Positions 18,595 through 27,712 of a stretch of DNA of 64,000 nucleotides are shown here, piece after piece. Source of the stretch: Saprospiraceae bacterium (GTDB lineage: Bacteria > Bacteroidota > Bacteroidia > Chitinophagales > Saprospiraceae). A program made the position numbers and the translations under genes. The stretch is from contig JANQLV010000008.1 in the NCBI GenBank assembly GCA_028280415.1, positions 49,301 to 113,300 of the forward strand. Reading direction: 5' to 3'. Numbering within the stretch: the first letter of the stretch is position 1; every line of letters begins with the position of its first letter. Under the pieces are notes generated by a model. It worked only from the letters and a program-made list of their open reading frames with translations, ran no database searches and was not told the DNA's origin.

Positions 18595-19023
18595 ATGAAT
18601 AATAAGCATAAGTTAAACGAGACCTTCAACGAAAAAGGAGAAGCTATCAGCCCGGTATTATCCAAAAATGTAAAGAACTTTTTGATTGATATTGACGGTA
18701 CTATTTGTGATGATATACCGAATGAAGAGCCGGAGAGAATGTCAACTTGCCTGCCTTATCCGGATGCTTTGAAAATCCTCAACAAATGGTACGAAGAAGG
18801 TCACATCATTACTTTCTTTACCTCCCGCACAGAAGAACATCGAGAAATTACTGAAGACTGGTTAAAAAAGCACAATTTCAAATATCACGGTCTGTTGATG
18901 AATAAGCCAAGAGGAGGTAATTATCACTGGATCGATAATCATATCGTTAAGGCAACCCGATTCAAGGGGAAATTTACCGACCTAGTGGTGAGAACAAAGA
19001 ATATTGAAGTTTTCGAGCGCTAG
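18595..19023 (+). CDS. HAD-superfamily hydrolase-like small protein
   Basis: 142 residues from the ATG at 18595; an in-frame TTG at 18580 would add five residues and is less likely. HAD motif I is D-I-D-G-T-I-C-D-D (about residues 32-40), motif II is F-F-T-S-R-T (about 77-82), and a Lys in N-K-P-R-G-G (about 103-108) can serve as motif III. D-N near the end supplies the late acidic pair weakly. This compact family is common in Bacteroidota and is often labelled phosphoheptose isomerase, which the sequence does not support. A phosphatase on a small phosphorylated metabolite is likely, but the substrate is unknown. Confidence 0.75.
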   Translation: MNNKHKLNETFNEKGEAISPVLSKNVKNFLIDIDGTICDDIPNEEPERMSTCLPYPDALKILNKWYEEGHIITFFTSRTEEHREITEDWLKKHNFKYHGLLMNKPRGGNYHWIDNHIVKATRFKGKFTDLVVRTKNIEVFER

Positions 19024-19030
19024 TTAAATA

Positions 19031-19948
19031 TTATCTACTTTCTTCTTTTAAAAGATTTTTTAAGGCAGGTACGAGTTCCGGATGTTCAAACTGGAAACCT
19101 GTAGACTCTATTTTGGCAGCGGATACTCTGGTACTGGAGAGGACCATATCGGCCATTTCTCCCATTGCCAGCCGGATAGCGAAAGTAGGAACAGGAATCA
19201 TAATTGCCCGTTTATCCATAGCTTTGGCCAGCGATTTTACAAAATCATAAAGGGAAACAGGATTCGGTCCTACACCATTAAAAATACCTTCAACAGATTC
19301 GTTTTCCATAGCGTAAATAAAGATTTTACAAAGGTCATCAATATGGATCCAGGAATAGTATTGCTTTCCATTTCCAAAATAATTACCCAGGCGGAATTGA
19401 TTTTGCAAAATAAAGGGTTTGAGCGCTCCGCCTCGGGTCGAAAGCACGATCCCGATTCTGATAATGGCTTGCCGGATTTTGAGTACTGCAGATTGATGCA
19501 TGGAAGCTTCCCACTCTTTAGTGCTTTCAGCCAGAAAACCACGCTTCCCGGGCAATGAATCTTCATCTACCCATTCTCTGCCCCGATCACCATAAAAGCC
19601 GATCGCAGAAGCTAAAATAAGAGCTTTAGGTTTTTTCTCCAGCCTGGCCAAAGCGTTTTTGATAAGTAAGGTGCTCTGGGTTCTGCTTTCGACAATCAGC
19701 CTTTTACGACTTTCCGTCCAGCGTTTATCCGCAATTCCGGCTCCTGCCAGATTAATGATGTAATCCGCTTTGCTAAGCGCGCGTTCATCAATGATTCCTG
19801 CTTGTAAATCCCATTTGTATTTTGGAAAAGGTGCGTTTAGGTCTTCCTTTCGGCTTAAATGAATTACTTCGTAGCCCTTTGCTAAGAGCAATTCGCTTAA
19901 TCTCTGACCAATCAATCCACTACCGCCTCCAATAAGAACCGTTGCCAT
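19031..19948 (-). CDS. TIGR01777-family NAD(P)-binding epimerase/oxidoreductase
   Basis: 305 residues of the SDR-extended type. The nucleotide-binding G-G-G-S-G-L-I-G-x-R is at residues 7-16, I-I-N-L-A-G-A-G-I at about 63-71, S-A-I-G-F-Y-G at about 113-119, and W-I-H-I-D-D-L at about 205-211. The C-terminal hydrophobic domain (about 255-295) with S-S-T-R-V is typical of YfcH-like proteins. The substrate is unknown for this family. It is convergent with the HAD gene, the two ending 7 bases apart. Confidence 0.85.
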   Translation of the reverse strand: MATVLIGGGSGLIGQRLSELLLAKGYEVIHLSRKEDLNAPFPKYKWDLQAGIIDERALSKADYIINLAGAGIADKRWTESRKRLIVESRTQSTLLIKNALARLEKKPKALILASAIGFYGDRGREWVDEDSLPGKRGFLAESTKEWEASMHQSAVLKIRQAIIRIGIVLSTRGGALKPFILQNQFRLGNYFGNGKQYYSWIHIDDLCKIFIYAMENESVEGIFNGVGPNPVSLYDFVKSLAKAMDKRAIMIPVPTFAIRLAMGEMADMVLSSTRVSAAKIESTGFQFEHPELVPALKNLLKEESR

Positions 19949-20153
19949 GATGATTCATTTAGGTTAACAGACTATTTACCATTATAACAGTGCCCTTTAA
20001 TTTCGGTTTATAGAATGATATTTTTATTTTAGCTGAGCTTATCTGACCAGGTCAAAAACTTGTATAACAACTCATTACTCACATTTCATTACTCACATTT
20101 GCAGGATTCAAACCGTTATTATTTTAGCTAGTTAACGGGATAAAAACTTTCGT

Positions 20154-21899
20154 ATGAAAATTAAACAACTCCTCTTTTTCCTCTTACTCCTCTCAGCCTG
20201 TAGTATCGACCAGCAGGAAACCCTGGACAATAATGTGAATATTCGTTTGAAAAGAGCCCCGGATATATTGAATCCGATTCGCAGTACAGCCATTAGCAGC
20301 AAGCAGATTGAATGGCAGTTGTTTATGCCCTTATTACAATTTGATGCGACTACTCAGGAATTATATCCGGTATTAGCTGCTCAGAAACCTGTGATTGAAG
20401 CAATAAATGAAGGCGTTTATGCCGGAGGTCGGAAATATACTTTTGATTTGCGCGAACAGGCATATTGGGATGATGGTCAACCTGTCAATGTACAAGACGT
20501 TATTTTTACGCTTAAAGCATTTTTACACCCTGAGATCGGTGCAGCAGGACTCCGCGCTTTTCTTGGCTTTATTAAAGAGGTAGAAATCGATGTGACCAAT
20601 CCCAAACGATTTTCGGTATATACGGATAGAGCAATGAATCTGGCCGAAGCCGTTATCGGTACAATGGCCATTTATCCTCATCGTCAATACGATCCCGAGG
20701 GAGTCCTTTCTAAATACTCCTTAAGCCATTTTACAAATAAAGATAGTTTGAATGCTATTATGCTTCGGGATAGTGCCCTGCCAGCTTTTGGTAAATTATT
20801 TATTCAAATTGGTTCAGTATCTACTTTTCAACAAGTGCAGGCCTGTGGTCCGTATCAGATTGAAGATTGGATACAAGGAGAGAGAATTATTTTAAAAAAG
20901 AAAGAGAATTGGTGGGCAGCAGATATTGATTCCCGGCATCAAAGTTTTCAAAACGCTCCGGATCGGCTCATTTACCATTTTATACAGGATGATGCGACTT
21001 TATCCACGATGCTGAAAGATCGGAAAATAGATGTGGCCTCTGCTATTGATCCCGATGTTTTCGATGAATTGAAAAACAATGCTTTCATTCAAAATACCTT
21101 CAATGCTTTTACGCCGCCTTCTCCTTCTTATTATTTTATAGCCTTTAATACGAAAAAAGAGAAATTATCCAATCCGGAAACCCGAAAAGCCATTAACCAT
21201 TTAATAGATGTAGATGAACTTATCAGGATCGCAATGAATGGCTATGCGATTCGCAGTAATGGTCCGATTTTACCTACCAAATCTTATTATAATAAATCTT
21301 TAGAAGCAGTTGAACTGGATCATGAAAAAGCTCAAGCCTTGCTTCTACAGGCTGGCTGGGCAGATAGCGATCAAAACGGCATTTTGGATAAATTGATTGA
21401 TGGTCAGAAAACAGATTGTTCTATTGACTTTAAATATTCTGCTAGCGATCCGATTGCGGAAAAAGTTGGGATTTTGTTAAAAAATAATGCTCAGAAATCA
21501 GGAGTACTGGTAAAATTAAATCCTTTAGAAAATCGCAAACTGATCGAAGATACGCGCAGGAGAGATTTTGATCTTTATTTTTCGAGATGGTCACAAATGC
21601 CCGGCCTGGATGATCTAAGGAATATTTGGCATACGGATAGTGATCGTCCCAGAGGACTCAACAAAGCTGGTTTTGGGAATGCACAAACAGATGCTTTGAT
21701 TGAATTGATTAATGAAGAATTGAATGTTTCCAGGCGGGATAGTATGTACAAAGCCATTCAACAGCAGATTTATGATGCTCATCCCTATATTTTTCTTTTT
21801 GCACCAACCGATAGAATACTGGTGCATAAGCGGTTTAAAACAGAATCATCGACTGTTCGTCCCGGATATTTTGAAAACACCTTTGAATTGATAAACTGA
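20154..21899 (+). CDS. Oligopeptide-type ABC transporter substrate-binding lipoprotein (copy 1)
   Basis: 581 residues with a lipoprotein signal ending L-L-L-S-A-C (Cys16). The body is the SBP_bac_5 fold: R-A-P-D-I-L-N-P-I near the start of the mature protein, W-D-D-G-Q-P-V-N-V-Q-D-V-I-F-T-L-K (about 105-121), C-G-P-Y-Q-I-E-D-W (about 233-241) and T-R-K-A-I-N-H-L-I-D (about 343-352). It binds peptides or similar solutes for import through the two permeases downstream. It is paralogous to the next gene, with the same block order but clearly diverged. The lipid anchor in place of a free periplasmic form is common in Bacteroidota. Confidence 0.88.
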   Translation: MKIKQLLFFLLLLSACSIDQQETLDNNVNIRLKRAPDILNPIRSTAISSKQIEWQLFMPLLQFDATTQELYPVLAAQKPVIEAINEGVYAGGRKYTFDLREQAYWDDGQPVNVQDVIFTLKAFLHPEIGAAGLRAFLGFIKEVEIDVTNPKRFSVYTDRAMNLAEAVIGTMAIYPHRQYDPEGVLSKYSLSHFTNKDSLNAIMLRDSALPAFGKLFIQIGSVSTFQQVQACGPYQIEDWIQGERIILKKKENWWAADIDSRHQSFQNAPDRLIYHFIQDDATLSTMLKDRKIDVASAIDPDVFDELKNNAFIQNTFNAFTPPSPSYYFIAFNTKKEKLSNPETRKAINHLIDVDELIRIAMNGYAIRSNGPILPTKSYYNKSLEAVELDHEKAQALLLQAGWADSDQNGILDKLIDGQKTDCSIDFKYSASDPIAEKVGILLKNNAQKSGVLVKLNPLENRKLIEDTRRRDFDLYFSRWSQMPGLDDLRNIWHTDSDRPRGLNKAGFGNAQTDALIELINEELNVSRRDSMYKAIQQQIYDAHPYIFLFAPTDRILVHKRFKTESSTVRPGYFENTFELIN

Positions 21900-22298
21900 T
21901 TTTTGTAAAGGAATCCATTCTACATACTGTATTCGGGAATTTTTATATACATTTTCACTGGCAGATAATAAAGGTGATTCAGGAAACAGGTCCGAAAAAG
22001 TTGCAGGAAAAAATCTAATAATATTTACTATCTTTGGAAAGTGTATATATTGCTTTGTCCATTCTATTGAGTAATCTAAGTTATGGTTTAGAAGTAGTCT
22101 GGGAAAATTAGACACTTTCCTGTTGACATTATTATCAAAATAGTCAAAACCGATAACTTGCGCAGACAATCTCTTTAAACTTTAAATCAAAAAAATTATT
22201 AAGCTAGCTACTGAAAATTTGAACAATTGAGTATGTGAGTTTTTTTGAAGGATCATACTCCTTACTTGATTCCAAATGTTAAAATTAATTATTGTCTC
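21900..22298. other. Intergenic region between the two binding-protein genes
   Basis: 399 bases with no gene I can support. A minus-strand frame of 107 codons here has no family features. TATCTTTG at 22029-22036 fits the -7 consensus, with a TTG 25 bases upstream (22001-22003), so the second binding protein may have its own promoter and a leader of about 255 bases. An in-frame TTG at 22245 is probably not the start. Confidence 0.35.
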
Positions 22299-24074
22299 AT
22301 GAAAAGAAATGTCCTTCTCCTTCTCTCGTTGCTATTTGTAGTTTTTTTCATTTCAAATTGTAAAACTGACCCGAAAACCGATACCGGAGCAACAGAGACG
22401 ACTAAAAGCACAACAGTGTCAATGCGCCTTCGAGCAGAGCCGCAGAGGCTTAACCCTATGCTGACTACTGCCGGCTGGTCTTTGGAGATTTGCAAGCAAA
22501 TGTATCCAACTCTTTTGGACTATGATCCATTTTCACTGGCGCTATCTCCCGTACTGGTTAAGTCCAGGCCGACGATTAATACTGTTCCATCCGGAGACCG
22601 TAAAGGCTGGACCACTTATACTTACGAAATTCTGGATGAAGCTAAATGGGATAATGGCTCTCCACTAACGGCTGAAGACTATGTTTTTACCCTTAAAGCA
22701 TTATTCAATCCCAATGTTAAAGAAGCAGCACCTTACCGGGCTTATTTGGGATTGATTAAAGATGTAGAAGTTGATCCGGACAACCCTAAGAAATTCACTG
22801 TTTTTACTCAGGGGAAATATATTAAAGCGGAATACGCTACGGGCTTGTTTATTTTTCCAAGATATAAATTTGATCCGGATAATTTGATGGGGGATTTCAA
22901 TCTTAGTGATTTATGCGATCCGGAGAAAACAGAGCAGTTAATGGAGGATGAAAAACTCAAAGCTTTTGCCGCTATGTATACAAGTCCGGAGTATACCCGG
23001 GAAAAGGATTTCATTGGTGGCTGTGGCCCTTATAAAATGGAAGAGTGGGTGGAAGGAGAACGCATCGTCTTGGTTAAGAAGAAAGACTGGTGGGGGGATA
23101 AAATGTCGGACCAATATCCAATGCTCACTGCGAAACCGGAGAAATTGATTTATCGGCCAATCAGTGATGCCGTGACTGCTTTGACTTTGATGAAAAATCA
23201 GGAACTCGATGTGATTACTAAAGTCCCCGAATTGCAATTCGAAGAGTTTAAGGAAAGTGAAATAGGAAAACAGCACTTTGTTTTTGAAACGCCTCCCTTG
23301 TTTGGTAATACCTTTTATGGTTTTAATACTAAAAATCCCAAATTGCAGGATAAAAAAGTTCGCCGTGCATTAGCGCATTTGCTGGATATTGAGGAGATAT
23401 TGAAAACAGTCAAGCTGGGCTATGCCGAACGGGTGATTGGACCTTTCCACCCCATGCGATCTTATTATCATAAGGGCCTGGTCCCAATAAAACTGGACAT
23501 AGAAAAAGCTAAAACACTGCTCGATGAGGCTGGATGGAAAGACAGTAATAATAATGGCACGGTGGATAAAGTAATTGATGGTGAATTAGTCGAAATGGAG
23601 CTTGATCTTTTGATCACCACCAATAATAAGCCAAGCGCCAGTATGGGGCTTATTTTCCAAAATGAAGCAAAAAAAGCCGGGGTGAGAGTTAATGTAGTTG
23701 AAAAAGCCAACTCTGCTTTAGTCGCCCAACTCAGAGCGCGCGATTTTGATATGTTTGCCCGGGGAATTGGCGCGGAAGTTAGTGCGGATGATCCCAAGCA
23801 ATACTGGCATACTGAAAGTGATACTCCGAATGGCTATAATCGCGTAGGATTTGGAAATGCAGAGACGGATCAACTGATCGAAGATATTCGCAGCGAACTG
23901 GACGAAGCCAGACGAAAAGAACTGTATTATAAGTTACAGGAAATCCTTTATGAAGAACAGCCGGCAATTTTCCTCTACGCGACGAAAGATCGCATGGCTA
24001 TCCATAATCGATTTAAAAGTGTAAAAACAAGCATTAAAACGCCAGGGTATTTTCCGAATTACTGGCATGAATAA
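22299..24074 (+). CDS. Oligopeptide-type ABC transporter substrate-binding lipoprotein (copy 2)
   Basis: 591 residues from the ATG at 22299, chosen because it begins the lipoprotein signal MKRNVLLLLSLLFVVFFISNC (Cys21); the in-frame TTG at 22245 would add 18 hydrophilic residues. SBP_bac_5 blocks: R-L-N-P-M, W-D-N-G-S-P-L-T-A-E-D-Y-V-F-T-L-K, C-G-P-Y-K-M-E-E-W and V-R-R-A-L-A-H-L-L-D. It ends 8 bases before the first permease gene, which suggests one transcript with the permeases. Having two binding proteins for one permease pair suggests two substrate ranges (inference). Confidence 0.88.
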   Translation: MKRNVLLLLSLLFVVFFISNCKTDPKTDTGATETTKSTTVSMRLRAEPQRLNPMLTTAGWSLEICKQMYPTLLDYDPFSLALSPVLVKSRPTINTVPSGDRKGWTTYTYEILDEAKWDNGSPLTAEDYVFTLKALFNPNVKEAAPYRAYLGLIKDVEVDPDNPKKFTVFTQGKYIKAEYATGLFIFPRYKFDPDNLMGDFNLSDLCDPEKTEQLMEDEKLKAFAAMYTSPEYTREKDFIGGCGPYKMEEWVEGERIVLVKKKDWWGDKMSDQYPMLTAKPEKLIYRPISDAVTALTLMKNQELDVITKVPELQFEEFKESEIGKQHFVFETPPLFGNTFYGFNTKNPKLQDKKVRRALAHLLDIEEILKTVKLGYAERVIGPFHPMRSYYHKGLVPIKLDIEKAKTLLDEAGWKDSNNNGTVDKVIDGELVEMELDLLITTNNKPSASMGLIFQNEAKKAGVRVNVVEKANSALVAQLRARDFDMFARGIGAEVSADDPKQYWHTESDTPNGYNRVGFGNAETDQLIEDIRSELDEARRKELYYKLQEILYEEQPAIFLYATKDRMAIHNRFKSVKTSIKTPGYFPNYWHE

Positions 24075-24082
24075 ATGGCAGG

Positions 24083-25492
24083 ATGCTAAAGTATATCTTC
24101 AAGAGGCTTTTGCTGTTTCTGCCTACCTTGCTTATCATTTCGCTGGTGACCTTTTGGTTAGGCAAGATCGCTCCGGGAGACCCTCTGGAATCACTCCCCG
24201 GGATTGGAGGAATGGATAATGGCTTGCAGGTAACTAGTGGGGATTACGACCGGGCATATAAACAATACGGGCTGGACAAACCCCTCTTTTATTTCTCCTT
24301 TACCGCTCTGGCACAACCGGATACTATGCATCGTATTCCCGGACGATATCGTCAGGAAAGCCTTTCCAAATTAGTGGATCAGTACGGTAACTGGGAATTG
24401 ATACAAAACTATAGTCATAGTTTGGAAGATTTATGTGCAGCCATAGAAGCTCTTCCGGCTAAAGCGGACAAGGATACCAAAATTGATATTCGACGATCCG
24501 CTAATCAATTGCTGGAGATGCATAAAGATATTCGTATTGAAAGTAAAATTAACAGCCTTTCCGAAAAAATCGTTACGGGCGGAGATACTCTGATCAATAA
24601 CCAACTAACCCCCTATATACGGCGGTTAAGCGCTAATTATACCGCAATAAAACAAAACCCTAAACATCTGAGAAGATACATCCCGGTTATTTACTGGCAT
24701 GGTGCAGATAATCAGTACCATCATTGGGTATCTTCTTTTTTAAAAGGAAATTTCGGACTTTCCTACCGCTCAGGACAACCCGTAATTGATCGTATTCGAA
24801 CACCTATTTACTGGACACTGATCATTAATCTGATCTCTATTACACTCGTCTATTTACTTTCCGTACCCTTAGGCGTTTTTTCAGCGGTTAAAAAAGATTC
24901 GCTTTCCGACAAAATAATTACCACGATCCTTTTCATCTTATACTCTTTACCTACCTTTTGGATAGGTACGATGTTATTAGTCTTTTTTACAAATCCGGAA
25001 TATGGTATGAATTGGTTTGAAGGTGCCGGTTTGGGGAATTTGCCAAGTTCCGCTCCTTTTTGGGACCGATTTTGGGAAACGGCCCGGCATCTGATCTTGC
25101 CGGTATTCTGTGTGACCTACAGTGCGCTTGCTTTTATGTCCAGACAGGTTAGAGGTGGGATGATAGAAGTGTTAAATCAGGATTATATTCGAACGGCCAG
25201 AGCCAAGGGGCTGAGTACGAATACAGTAGTTTGGAAACACAGTTTTAGAAATGCACTATTTCCATTGATTACAATTTTTGCCCGAATATTTCCTGCAGCA
25301 ATTGCCGGGTCCATTATTATTGAACAAATCTTTAATATCCCGGGAATGGGACGTGAATTATTGACCTCGATTTCTTCAAAAGACTGGCCGGTATTGTATA
25401 CGATTGTGATGTTGGTAGCGGTACTGACCATGTTCGGAAATCTAATTGCAGATATGCTTTTTGCTTTCGTTGATCCGCGAGTAAAGTTTTGA
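24083..25492 (+). CDS. ABC transporter permease, DppB/OppB type with enlarged periplasmic loop
   Basis: 469 residues against about 310-340 for the family. The start is typical (first membrane span about 8-28, then I-A-P-G-D-P). The next conserved block, G-N-F-G-L-S-Y-R-S-G-Q-P-V, appears only at about residue 222. About 150 extra residues, partly helical and charged, therefore sit in the first periplasmic loop. The C-terminal half is canonical: five further spans, the EAA loop (R-T-A-R-A-K-G-L, about 371-378) that contacts the ATPase, and I-P-G-M-G-R-E-L-L. It works with the DppC-like protein encoded 19 bases downstream. Confidence 0.87.
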   Translation: MLKYIFKRLLLFLPTLLIISLVTFWLGKIAPGDPLESLPGIGGMDNGLQVTSGDYDRAYKQYGLDKPLFYFSFTALAQPDTMHRIPGRYRQESLSKLVDQYGNWELIQNYSHSLEDLCAAIEALPAKADKDTKIDIRRSANQLLEMHKDIRIESKINSLSEKIVTGGDTLINNQLTPYIRRLSANYTAIKQNPKHLRRYIPVIYWHGADNQYHHWVSSFLKGNFGLSYRSGQPVIDRIRTPIYWTLIINLISITLVYLLSVPLGVFSAVKKDSLSDKIITTILFILYSLPTFWIGTMLLVFFTNPEYGMNWFEGAGLGNLPSSAPFWDRFWETARHLILPVFCVTYSALAFMSRQVRGGMIEVLNQDYIRTARAKGLSTNTVVWKHSFRNALFPLITIFARIFPAAIAGSIIIEQIFNIPGMGRELLTSISSKDWPVLYTIVMLVAVLTMFGNLIADMLFAFVDPRVKF

Positions 25493-25511
25493 CTGGTATT
25501 AAATTCCATTT

Positions 25512-26819
25512 ATGTTTTTTGGAACAAAGAGAAGAAATGAAACTATTAATAAGTTGATCGAAGAACAAACGGATCAATCTTATTGGTCTTTGGTCGGGAA
25601 GCGTTTTCGAAAAAACAGGATGGCGGTATGGTCATTAAGGGTTCTTTACGTATTGATTTTTATTGCCATCTTTGGCGATTTTCTGGCCAATGAAAAACCG
25701 ATCTATTGCAAAATTGATAATGAGACTTATTTCCCGGTATGCAAGCAATACCTTGTTGCTCTGGGCTTATCCAAATGGGAGGCCCGCTTTGTAAATACAA
25801 ATTGGGAAGATCAGAAATATCAGTCGGTTATTTATCCATTTGTTCCATACTCCGCTAAGACCCTTGATTTGGAGAATAATAATAAAGCTCCTTTTTCTAA
25901 ACAGGAAGTGAAATCCAGGCATTTTACACACTGGTTAGGCACGGACGATTTGGGAAGGGATGTTCTGGCCGGTTTAATCTCTGGTGTGCGGATTGCTCTG
26001 ATGGTAGGAATCATCTCAATGGGAGTAGCCACAATTATTGGTATATTCCTGGGAGGGATAGCCGGATTTTTCGGAGATGATCAACTGAGTAGCTCCCTTC
26101 TCCGTTTACTACTTAATGTATTGGGAATACCTTTAGCCATATTTTGGGGCTTTGGTGTACGTTCTTATACTCTATTGGAAAAGGGCAGCGCCTGGCAGTG
26201 GATATGGAGTATTTTCATTGTTTTACTTTTTATGATCCTGTTAAATTACATCACTTCAATCCTGGAACGTTTTTTCCCACCTAAAAAAATGTATAAAGTC
26301 CCCGTTGATATTATCATTATGCGTTTGACGGAAGTTCTGACCTCGATTCCGGGTTTGATTATTTTGCTTGCGATACTACCTATTCTGGATGAAACTTCGA
26401 TCGTAGATGTGATGATTATTATTGGTTTAATCGGCTGGACAGGCATAGCTCGGTTTGTACGTTCTGAGCTACTAAGAATTCGAAACCTGGATTATATTGA
26501 AGCAGCCCGGTCGATGGGCTTTCGGCCGCTGCGTATATTTCTCCGGCATGCAATTCCCAATGCACTGACTCCGGTTTTGATTACAATTGCCTTTGGAGTG
26601 GCCGGGGCAATACTGACCGAAGCTTTTCTTTCTTTTCTCGGCATAGGCATACCTACAGAAGAAGTCTCCTGGGGGCGTATGCTTTTCAATGCCCGAAATA
26701 ATATCACTCATTGGTGGTTGGCGATCTTTCCGGGAATAGCCATCTTTTGTACAATTACTATTTTCAATCTGTTGGGACAGGGATTAACAGAAGCACTGAA
26801 TCCCAGAACTTCGAATTAA
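25512..26819 (+). CDS. ABC transporter permease, DppC/OppC type, enlarged
   Basis: 435 residues against about 300 normally. The OppC_N-like start (F-R-K-N-R-M-A-V-W-S-L, first span about 40-60) is followed by about 75 extra residues before the family motif H-W-L-G-T-D-D-L-G-R-D-V-L (about 138-150). A second insertion with a membrane segment lies around residues 195-265. The EAA loop E-A-A-R-S-M-G-F (about 330-337) and the terminal E-A-L-N-P-R are standard. No ATP-binding subunits follow; the next plus-strand gene is HU. The DppD/F partners must be encoded elsewhere. Confidence 0.87.
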   Translation: MFFGTKRRNETINKLIEEQTDQSYWSLVGKRFRKNRMAVWSLRVLYVLIFIAIFGDFLANEKPIYCKIDNETYFPVCKQYLVALGLSKWEARFVNTNWEDQKYQSVIYPFVPYSAKTLDLENNNKAPFSKQEVKSRHFTHWLGTDDLGRDVLAGLISGVRIALMVGIISMGVATIIGIFLGGIAGFFGDDQLSSSLLRLLLNVLGIPLAIFWGFGVRSYTLLEKGSAWQWIWSIFIVLLFMILLNYITSILERFFPPKKMYKVPVDIIIMRLTEVLTSIPGLIILLAILPILDETSIVDVMIIIGLIGWTGIARFVRSELLRIRNLDYIEAARSMGFRPLRIFLRHAIPNALTPVLITIAFGVAGAILTEAFLSFLGIGIPTEEVSWGRMLFNARNNITHWWLAIFPGIAIFCTITIFNLLGQGLTEALNPRTSN

Positions 26820-26924
26820 CAGTATAAATCAGAATGCCCTACTTATGATTGCTATCGCTTAAAGGCAAGATTTTTTGGTAGCGCTTAAGCTTTTATTGAA
26901 AACGAAAAATATTGTTTTAATTCC

Positions 26925-26953
26925 TTGAAATTAAAACTAAAAGTTTATATTTG
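26925..26953 (+). promoter_or_regulatory. Candidate promoter, antisense to small lipoprotein gene
   Basis: TTG (26925-26927), an 18-base spacer, then TATATTTG (26946-26953) match the Bacteroidota -33/-7 pattern. It points into the 3' end of the minus-strand lipoprotein gene at 27013-27222. Its product would be an antisense RNA or a long leader reaching toward HU. Confidence 0.4.
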
Positions 26954-27012
26954 CTTGAAGATTAAGAGATTTGATGCTGAATAAATAGTTGGAGCAATTG
27001 GAAAAAATTGGT

Positions 27013-27222
27013 TTATTTTCCTTTTCTCTTTTTCTTTTTCTTCATATTCTTTGGAAAAAGGCTTGTTTTTCCTCTTTTGGTACTGAGATTACCTTTACGA
27101 TCTGTCTTGGTGTGTACATTTTGATTAACCGGACAACCGGTTTTATTACTGCTACAGGACAAAAAAGAAGTAGAAAATACCAGCAAGACAGCGAATAGAC
27201 CGTATAAAAAGGCTTTTTTCAT
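27013..27222 (-). CDS. Small basic lipoprotein
   Basis: 69 residues from the ATG at 27222, where the lipoprotein signal begins (MKKAFLYGLFAVLLVFS..FLSC, Cys23). The mature peptide is short and very basic: S-S-N-K-T-G-C-P-V-N-Q-N-V-H, K-G-N-L-S-T-K-R-G-K-T-S-L-F-P-K, and a Lys/Arg-rich tail. I recall similar G-C-P..L-F-P-K peptides in Saprospiraceae and relatives, so I prefer it over the overlapping plus-strand frame (26989-27198). Role unknown. It is convergent to the ABC cluster and divergent from HU. Confidence 0.65.
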   Translation of the reverse strand: MKKAFLYGLFAVLLVFSTSFLSCSSNKTGCPVNQNVHTKTDRKGNLSTKRGKTSLFPKNMKKKKKRKGK

Positions 27223-27381
27223 CAATAAATGTTGTGAATTATGAAAAAAAAGTATGTTAAATGTAAACTTAACTGAAAATTTCCGTAGAAACAACTGAAA
27301 ATGGTTCTTAGAACTTTTTTCGGACAAAACGCTGGAACCCCTATTTTTATTAGCTTTTCCATCGTTTTCTAAATGAAATTT

Positions 27382-27411
27382 TTGTTTTCAAACCATTAGC
27401 ACATAAATTTG
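27382..27411 (+). promoter_or_regulatory. Promoter of the HU gene
   Basis: TTG at 27382-27384, a 19-base spacer and TAAATTTG at 27404-27411 are an excellent match to the Bacteroidota consensus. Transcription should begin near 27417, leaving a leader of about 16 bases without a Shine-Dalgarno sequence. Confidence 0.7.
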
Positions 27412-27433
27412 TGCCAATTTAAATTAAAAAATT

Positions 27434-27712
27434 ATGAAAATGAACAAAGGAGATCTAATCAACAGAATAGCAGAAAGTGCTAACCTTACTAAAAATCAGG
27501 CTACAGAAGCTTTAAATTGTGTATTGAACTGTGTTGAGGAATCTTTGAAAGAAGGTGATAAAGTTTCTATCGTTGGATTCGGTACTTTCTCCTGTACTCG
27601 TCGTGAAGCTCGTACTGGACGTAATCCTCAAACTGGTGCAGCTATCCAAATTCCAGCTAAAAATGTAGTGAAATTTAAGCCAGGGAAAGAATTGATGGAG
27701 AGTGTGAACTAA
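27434..27712 (+). CDS. HU-family histone-like DNA-binding protein
   Basis: 92 residues with the whole HU/IHF fold. An N-terminal helix pair (N-K-G-D-L-I-N-R-I-A) is followed by V-S-I-V-G-F-G-T-F (about 45-53) and the DNA-inserting arm R-x-A-R-T-G-R-N-P-Q-T-G (about 57-68), which carries the conserved Pro, then A-K-N-V-V-K-F-K-P-G-K at the end. It binds and bends DNA as a dimer. It is a single gene with its own strong promoter (27382-27411) and terminator (27738-27775). Unusually it has three Cys (two at about 29-33 in L-N-C-V-L-N-C). Confidence 0.95.
   Translation: MKMNKGDLINRIAESANLTKNQATEALNCVLNCVEESLKEGDKVSIVGFGTFSCTRREARTGRNPQTGAAIQIPAKNVVKFKPGKELMESVN

Noticed and set aside
19082..19558. 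Plus-strand frame of 158 codons
   Set aside because: It is antisense to the TIGR01777 epimerase, whose motifs are intact on the minus strand.
21846..22169. Minus-strand frame of 107 codons between the two binding-protein genes
   Set aside because: No signal, motif or promoter supports it, and it overlaps the end of the first binding-protein gene.
26989..27198. Plus-strand hydrophobic frame of 69 codons
   Set aside because: It overlaps the minus-strand lipoprotein gene, which has a proper ATG, lipobox and family-like motifs; this one needs TTG and has none.
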